From Capitulum mitella (Eukaryota; Arthropoda; Thecostraca; Pollicipedomorpha; Pollicipedidae), in the NCBI GenBank assembly GCA_030062745.1, contig CP099840.1, positions 32,701,101-32,765,100 of the forward strand: 64,000 nucleotides of DNA. The letters run 5' to 3'. This document shows, piece after piece, positions 57,746 to 64,000 of the stretch. Within the stretch, counting starts at the first letter, position 1. Every line of letters starts with the position of its first letter. The translations under genes were made by a program, and so were the position numbers. The notes beneath the pieces were generated by a model. That model searched no databases, had not been told where the DNA came from, and saw only the letters and a list, made by a program, of their open reading frames with translations.

Positions 57746-59186
57746 CCCATTCCTGAATCCTGTGATGCTGCGGACTTTGCCCACAGGCTGTTCCGCCGGT
57801 GATTTTACCAAAAAGCATGGACGTCAGTCCACTGCCCGATTTTGCCGCGACCGGATGTCGACGCTAGATTCTGCGATGCCCACGGAACGTCATCGGATGC
57901 CACTGTCAGCAGTCCCCCGTGAGGAGGCCGACTGTCTCTGCAACAGTGCGGTCGCAGCGTACAGTATTTAACTTTGCACAAAGTTCTGTAGCCCATGTGT
58001 TAATCAAGCTATGCAGCAGTCCTTCATTGGACGCATGCGACCTTCATTGGTTTCACGCAGCAGAACGGTGTTTAGGGGAAGGATGGTCGGTCGTGCCAAT
58101 ATCACTGAACTTTGTCCGTGTATTTTCCAGTCTGCCTGCCTGTTCCAAAAAGATCGATGCACGTACACTGCGCAATCATTTGTCGTTAAAGGTATTTACT
58201 GTGGGGGGTCAGTGCGGGTAACAAGATCGTGACGAAGGCCTCAGCAAGGCCGACAAGGACATTCCATACTGGCTTCTTCTAAACCCTGGCGCAGTGCCAG
58301 GTATACTGTGGCATTGGCGATGAGTCGTGTAAGCCACGAGGCCACTGGTCTCTGGAACTTCATTAGCTTCTGCATTCGACGGCCTTTGTCTAAGAGAAGC
58401 CGATCCCAGTCCAGATAGGCAGCGAACCCTAGCGCCACGACCCTCAAGGAACTTATAACGCGCCTCCGCGAACTTTTCGAGGCACTCCGCCCAGAGCGGA
58501 AGACGCCTCTGTGCCGAACCCGACCTCTATGCTCCGTGTTGTCGCCCGGGTAACAGAGCAGGACACGGCCCGGCCGCGGGAGGGGTCGCCGGGACGGGAC
58601 TGACACGCGACGGGACTGACACCACTCTCTCGAGGCAGCACGTCGCACTGACGGCGCCAGCCGGTACACGGCTGGAGCCGCCGGGCGCTCTCAGGCCACA
58701 CGCCGGGTGCAGCCGGGCGGAACGGGGCCGGACAGCTCACGAGCTGGCCACCGTCACGCCCGGGCGGGCCGGGGCGGAGGACCGGCCGCCACCATTCCGA
58801 CGCTGACTCACGCCGACCGCCCTCAGCCGCCGGCGACATGCCGTCATACGATATAGGTGTCGCCGCTGAGCACTGTTCTCGGCGCAGCCGTTTCCGGTCA
58901 GTTTCGCACGCCATCCGCCGAAATCGCCCGTCAAATTCCTCGCTCCCGCCGCGCCAGGTGCGGGTGCCGCGCGCGTCAGATCTCGGGGCGGCGTGGGACC
59001 GGTGACAGTCCGGGGAGTCGAGAGAACGCCACCGCTGACGGGGCCTGGCCACGGCCGAGGACGAGCCCGCACCAGCAGGCAGCGTTTCGACCCGCCGGGA
59101 ACCGCTCTGCACGCGGCAGCTGGCGGAGACCGCCCCGGGGCTGGCTGCCGGCCACCTCCACACGGCGGCTTCTGGTGTCCGACCGA

Positions 59187-60071
59187 TCAGACGGCACACT
59201 GCCGGTAACAGCACGGCCGCTCAGTCCACGGAAGGCTGCGAAAGTCGGCAGCTGCGCTCTCAGCCTCGGGCGACGCCGCCAGCGCGCTCAACGCCAACAC
59301 GTCAAAGTTGCTTTCAGAGGCCAGGCGTTCAGAGGAAAGCGGCGTCGGTTCTCGGGGCATGTTTATAGGTTCCCTGCTGCAGCCACAACACAAAGCACCA
59401 ACAGCTGGCGCATCCGCTAACGTCGAATCAGGAGCCGGTGTCTCCAGCTGCCGTGCCATCAGCTGACGCCCGTCGGCGGTAGAACCACTAGCTGTTGCCT
59501 CCACCAGACAGCGGCTCAACAGTCGAGACCTCTGCCTGAGGGCGGATCGACAGTTCGTGTCTCCCGCGGGAAACCGCCAACCCGGCGTCTCCTGCACATG
59601 TGGTAATGCAAGTGCATTGCGGTTTCTCAACGACGCATGCGGAACTTCGAGTACGTGACGTGCGACAGCTACCTCAGCTGTCTCGTCTGTCTCAGCTGCG
59701 ACAGCTGAGAGAGATGTGCTCCGAGCATCACTCCTGATTTTGGGAAGCTTAATCCACGGGTGAGCCATCGCCAAACACCCACCAAAGTTCCGTTTCGATG
59801 TCTTCAGTGCGTTCAAGGCGGCTGATTACTGGAGCACTGGACTAAGGCGAGCGAGATCCGACTGCAAGCGCAGATCACCACCATCCTCTAGTGCTTCCCC
59901 TGCCAGATCGGTGCGCAGATTCGGGAGTCGCGTCTTCCGCGACTGGTTCCGATAATCGGTCCCCGATCCCTGCCGTCCTGAGAGGGAGCGTAAGTCGCTC
60001 ACGTCCGGCTCATTGCCGCACGAGGACCCGCCAGACAGGCAGCCCAAGATGAAGTTCTGCTGGACTCTCAA
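59187..60071 (-). pseudogene. Open frame interrupted by one in-frame TAA, unknown product
   Basis: The minus-strand frames 60071-59826 and 59816-59187 are in the same phase and separated only by a TAA plus three codons. Together they cover nearly 295 codons. The predicted peptide is of mixed composition (for example SDLRSLSGRQGSGTDYRNQS and FGGCLAMAHPWIKLPKI), not an obvious repeat. The TAA sits in CCAGTAATCAG, so an intron ending at either AG could remove it. It may be an exon of an unrecognised gene, a decayed gene or GC-biased chance. Confidence 0.2.
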
Positions 60072-61309
60072 CAGCCGCCAGCGTGGGCCAGCCCCTCTTC
60101 AGCAGCCGCGATATTCCGTGTCCAGGCAGGGTGTCCAGGCAGCGACTGAACAGTCCACCCGCTGCTATCGCACCGGACACGTCCGACGTGACCGCAGGAT
60201 TCCCCTCCGGACAGCGTCTGAGCTATCAGTCGGCGAGCGGGGCGTCTGGGGTTCCGGATGGGACGCCCGCGTGGCGCATCTGAAGAGCAGCCATAAGGAC
60301 GTCGATAAGGCGGAGATACGGACGCGATAAGGCTAATCAGCAGAAACCGGGGCCAGCGACGCCCTATTGTGACACTGACGAGACGGCGTTCAAATGCCAC
60401 TATCGCTTCATGACGAAACAGATAAGCGGAACTCCCGAACGGTTAGGTAGATAGGACAGCCACACTGTGGGGGTGTGGTGGCACTGAAGTCTCGCCAGTA
60501 TTTCCCATTTTGCCGCCCTCCACAGTGAGGGCTACAGGGACTGGTCAATACGAGCCCCGCCATTTCCACACCTGCCGTGATAAAACAGTGAACAAACAGC
60601 GAGCGTGTACCTGGGTCTAATGAGACGTCTACAGAGAGCTTCTGGGGGCCAAAGGACTTTTTGCCGCGAATAAGGGTTGGAACTACTATTATTTCGGAAA
60701 CAATCGCTTCCGATTCCTTCGCGACTCTTCTACGGTCAATAAAAGGACCAAAAACGTCAGTGACCTTTATTCATTTTCATCCAATATGATCTTGGTCGAA
60801 TAAGGGCTCAAATGCGTATGTGGTAGACACCATGGATGACACCCAAGCATGAGAAGAAGAAAGGGCATGGTAAAACAACTGAAACGTTTTCTTTATGATG
60901 ACCACCATCGTCGTATCACTACCTACCCGTGACATCTCAGGGAAGAGGTCATACGTCTATGACAAGTCCACTTATTCACCTTGAACTGTCTGGCAATACG
61001 TAACAAGGTTCTAAACTCAGCTATGCAGGATTTTAGAGCGATCGGCGAAGTTTTATGGGAATCTGCAAAACTTTAAAGGTGTGCATCCCCTCCCTAAACT
61101 GGCGGGGGTTAAGTGCAGCCCCTCACAGTAGCGTAGCTGTCTTTCCGACGAGCCCTCTTTTTCCTTTGTCCTCAGTCCTTCTGTGTCATGACAATCGGGA
61201 ACAAATTGTACTTGACACTACGTGCGAACCACGCCCGGTGCCTGCCACTGTTTGACCGATAACTGTCCAACTGTTTCCCGAGACCACTCAGCCAAGTGTG
61301 GAATAGGTG

Positions 61310-61560
61310 GCGGGCTAAAGCGGCGACAGGGGGCGGGGCTGAGCTGGGTTGGAGTGCAGCCGGCAGCAGGGGACGGGGCTGAGCTAGGCTGGAGTAATGC
61401 CGGCAGCAGGGGACGGGGCTGAGCTAGCCTGGAGTACTGCCGGCAGCAGGGGGCGGGGCTGAGCTAGGCTGGAGTACTGCCAACAGCAGGGGGCGGGGCT
61501 GAGCTAGGCTGGAGTACTGCCGGCAGCAGGGGGCGGGGCTGAGCTAGGCTGGAGCACGGC
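61310..61560. repeat. 40-bp minisatellite, about 6 copies
   Basis: The unit core is GGGGGCGGGGCTGAGCTAGG followed by CTGGAGTACTGCCGGCAGCA. Confidence 0.85.
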
Positions 61561-62048
61561 CAGCCGCGCCCTAATTCCCGCCAATAATTATCGACGTGTC
61601 TGGCCATAACACAGACATCTGGTTGAATACACATCGAGTTTATCGCGCTCACATGCTTTGTCAGTTTTTCTTAGGCAGTTCTTCGCGAGTCTTTCCTTCT
61701 ATCGTTTTCAGCTTGTTCATCTAGTCATTAATAAAAACGTGATTTAGATCCTGGCCCAACTCAGGAAATTTTCGGCCTCGACAAAAACATAGCTCAAATT
61801 GCCGAGTTTCGGCATGATTCCACGTCGGCCTAAGCATGGTGGTCTTCGTACTATTACTTTGTTTTATTTCATATATTACTTCGTATTATTCCGCTGGTAG
61901 TTCAACTCCGGGCCACGTCATGTCACAAACATGGCCATTTCCCAAACGGCGGGAGAAGGGAAAAGGGAATACGGTATCCGTAAGGTTCTGCAGTGGTTTT
62001 CTCGGGACTTCCTCCACAGACTCAGCCACTTTGACTAGCCTGGCCTAC

Positions 62049-62054
62049 TTTATT
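62049..62054 (-). terminator. Candidate poly(A) signal for the coiled-coil gene
   Basis: The plus strand reads TTTATT, so AATAAA on the minus strand, about 525 bp downstream of the TGA at 62579. Plausible position, no other support. Confidence 0.3.
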
Positions 62055-62578
62055 CCAGAAGCAGAAACATCCGCGACACCAAAGGTTTCCTGGGCGAGAC
62101 AAGAGAAGCACAACTAGTCATCTACCAATGGATCTAGTGTAGTCAAGGACGTGGCGAGAGTACATGGGGAGCACCATGAATACAACAACGACGCACCAGT
62201 GACATACCAGCCCCATCCGATGGGGCAGCACGGCCTAGCCCACCGGCGGCGGCACGGGAACATTAAACGACCTCCAGCCGGCGCCTGCCGGGACCCACAT
62301 CAGCTGATAAACGGCAGCCGAGCCGGCCGGGCGGGCCCCGGCCGGTCCGGCCACAGGGCGCCGGCACACCTGCGAACGCCGGCCGCCGCCTCCTCCACAG
62401 ACACGCGGACACGCAGACACACGGGTGCGCGCGGCGAGGTCGGAGCGCTGAACTATACCTTTGTCGAGTGGGCCCGGCTCGCCGCTCCACGCCGGCCGAC
62501 CGCCGCCGCCGGCCGCCGCGCACCTGTCAACACGCGCGATCACCAGTCACGGGCCGACACGCCGCCGCCGGGCGGCGC

Positions 62579-62785
62579 TCACACCAGCGGACTGTTGCTG
62601 GCGCTGTCGGCCGAGGCCAGCGCGCCGCCCTTGGCGCGCCGCGTCAGCTGCGCCACCTCCTTGCTCAGCGCGCGGATGCGGGCCTGCAGCGTCTCCACCT
62701 TGGACTCGTGCGCCTTCTGCTGCTCGTTCATCTTGCGCCGGATGTCCTGCTCGTTGCGCAGGTTGCGCGCCTTCAGCTCGCAGAT
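62579..62785 (-). CDS. Last coding exon of a coiled-coil protein (partial gene)
   Basis: On the minus strand the acceptor CGCCCGCAG precedes 62785. The frame then encodes ICELKARNLRNEQDIRRKMN, EQQKAHESKVETLQARIRAL, SKEVAQLTRRAKGGALASAD and SASNSPLV, then TGA at 62581-62579. Leucine heptads and Q/E/K/R content show a coiled coil, followed by a serine-rich tail. The rest of the gene should lie to the right on the minus strand, mostly outside the window. The family could not be named from this fragment. Apparent open frames in the other frames and on the plus strand here are shadows. Confidence 0.72.
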   Translation of the reverse strand: MCELKARNLRNEQDIRRKMNEQQKAHESKVETLQARIRALSKEVAQLTRRAKGGALASADSASNSPLV

Positions 62786-63179
62786 CTGCGGGCGGTCGCC
62801 GTCCAGTCAGCGGGCCGGTTTGCACCCGTCCGAGTCATCGCCCGGGGTGTCCCCTCATCGGACAGATGGGTGGCCCGAGCCAGAGTCAGGGCCCGGATTT
62901 CTGCGTCATGTCAGTACAACGTCAGCCACATGTCTCTCCTAGCAGTCACCAAATTAGCGCAAACCGTGAGCTCAGACACCGTCTGTCCGCAGGTCGCATG
63001 ATTCGCGGGCGCCCAGGGGCCGGCTGGAGCGTGCGGACCCGGCCCGAACACGCAGCCAGCGGAGGTCGGGCCAGGCACGGCAACCAGCCAGCGTGACACG
63101 GGCGGCCGGGCGGCTCCAGTGTCACGTAACGCCCCCCTCCCCCGAGGGCCGTACTGGCGGCCGCCACGGACAGCGGCCA

Positions 63180-63880
63180 CGGAGCCGTGCGGCCCACCTG
63201 TCGGGGGGCGTTAGTCTGGAGGGACGTTAGTTTGCCTGGACACCTGTCGGCCCACATGTCTAAAGGGACGTTAGTCTCTGTCAGCATGCTCGGCTGGAAA
63301 GACGCTAGTCGGTCTGTATACTGTCGGTCTGTCGGTATGGAGGGATGTTAGTCTCTGTCGGCATACTGTCGGTGTGGGGGGACGTTAGTCTCTGTCGGTA
63401 TACTGTCGGTATGGAGGGATGTTAGTCTCTGTCGGTATACTGTCGGTGGGGGGGGGGGCGTTAGTCTCTGTCGGTACACTGTCGGTCAGTCTCTGTCGAT
63501 ATGGAGAGACGTTTATCTCAGTGGATACACTGTCGATATGGAGGGACGTTAGCTTCTGTCGGTATACTGTCGGCATGGAGGGACGTTAGCCTCTGTCGGT
63601 ATACTGTCGGTATGGAGGGACGTTAGCCTCTGTCGGTATACTGTCGGTATGGAGGGACGTTAGCCTCTGTCGGTATACTGTCGGTATGGAGGGACGTTAG
63701 CCTCTGTCGGTATACTGTCGGTATGGAGGGACGTTAGTCTCTGTCGGTATACTGTCGGTATGGAGGGACGTTAGTCTCTGTTAACCTCTGTCGGTATACT
63801 GTCGGTATGGAGGGACGTTAGCCTCTGTCGGTATACTGTCGGTACGGAGGGACGTTAGCCTCTGTCGGTATCCTGCGCAA
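63180..63880. repeat. 37-bp minisatellite, about 16 copies
   Basis: The unit core is ATGGAGGGACGTTAGTCTCT followed by GTCGGTATACTGTCGGT, more degenerate on its left side. It probably lies in an intron of the minus-strand coiled-coil gene. Confidence 0.85.
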
Positions 63881-64000
63881 AGGACCAAAAAACAGAATGA
63901 CGTGACACCAGTTTCAGCCCGTGCGGCGTCCGTGGCGGAAGATCACGTGGAAGCGCTCCTCAGTGGCGACCAGACGCGCCCAACGTCATCACGCTATACG

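Larger units (their letters stand above)
55032..62578. other. Convergent intergenic region
   Basis: It lies between the stop codons of the plus-strand modular gene and the minus-strand coiled-coil gene. AT-richer DNA to about 58200 includes a dispersed repeat fragment near 57695-57745. A CpG-rich block follows to about 60330, with the interrupted minus-strand open frame. A 40-bp minisatellite lies at 61310-61560. No gene recognised otherwise. Confidence 0.55.

Noticed and set aside
62151..62942. 263-codon plus-strand frame
   Set aside because: Its cysteine/serine-rich part is the exact antisense of the coiled-coil exon at 62579-62785.
63908..64000. Minus-strand peptide ATEERFHVIFRHGRRTG then stop at the right edge
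   Set aside because: It could be an exon end of a gene running in from the right, but no acceptor or homology could be established from so short a piece.
1..64000. Bacterial operon, CRISPR array, phage or virus
   Set aside because: The tandem repeats have no spacer structure and there are no cas, phage or viral genes; introns and PSMD5 show animal nuclear DNA.

Overview
The window is nuclear DNA from a multicellular animal. It holds long multi-exon genes with GT-AG introns, very GC- and CpG-rich stretches, many GC-rich minisatellites and a few dispersed transposon-like fragments. Nothing in it is diagnostic of a phylum. I would guess a marine invertebrate, and a GC-rich arthropod such as a barnacle would fit, but this is weak. 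No rRNA, tRNA, CRISPR array or bacterial-style operon was seen. Everything here was read by eye; no alignment or HMM search was run.

Layout. (1) 1-9835: no gene recognised; GC-rich islands and small minisatellites. (2) 9836-29072, minus strand: a complete ten-exon PSMD5 gene (26S proteasome assembly chaperone S5b). The exons join in frame to 507 codons, against 504 residues in human. Its eighth intron is about 10.7 kb and is filled with minisatellites plus one 271-codon open frame on the other strand. (3) 29073-36859: about 7.8 kb spacer between two genes transcribed away from each other. (4) About 36860-55031, plus strand: a large gene of at least 23 exons that I do not recognise as a named gene. 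Two paralogous lysine-rich exons are followed by seven cysteine-poor WSC-like modules and a chain of short basic exons rich in N-glycosylation sequons. Every splice phase agrees from 36860 to the stop at 55029-55031; the true 5' end is uncertain. (5) 55032-62578: convergent intergenic DNA with one interrupted open frame near 60 kb. (6) 62579-62785, minus strand: the last coding exon of a coiled-coil protein whose remainder lies to the right, followed to the window end by a 37-bp minisatellite.

The most interesting parts are the plus-strand modular gene and the minisatellites. In the gene, WSC-like modules alternate between an A type with an outer cysteine pair and a B type without it. Several minisatellites and short tandem duplications appear to have grown out of exon-intron junctions, so that functional splice sites are repeated: seven donor copies at PSMD5 exon 9, about four at exon 7, and two or three at three junctions of the modular gene.
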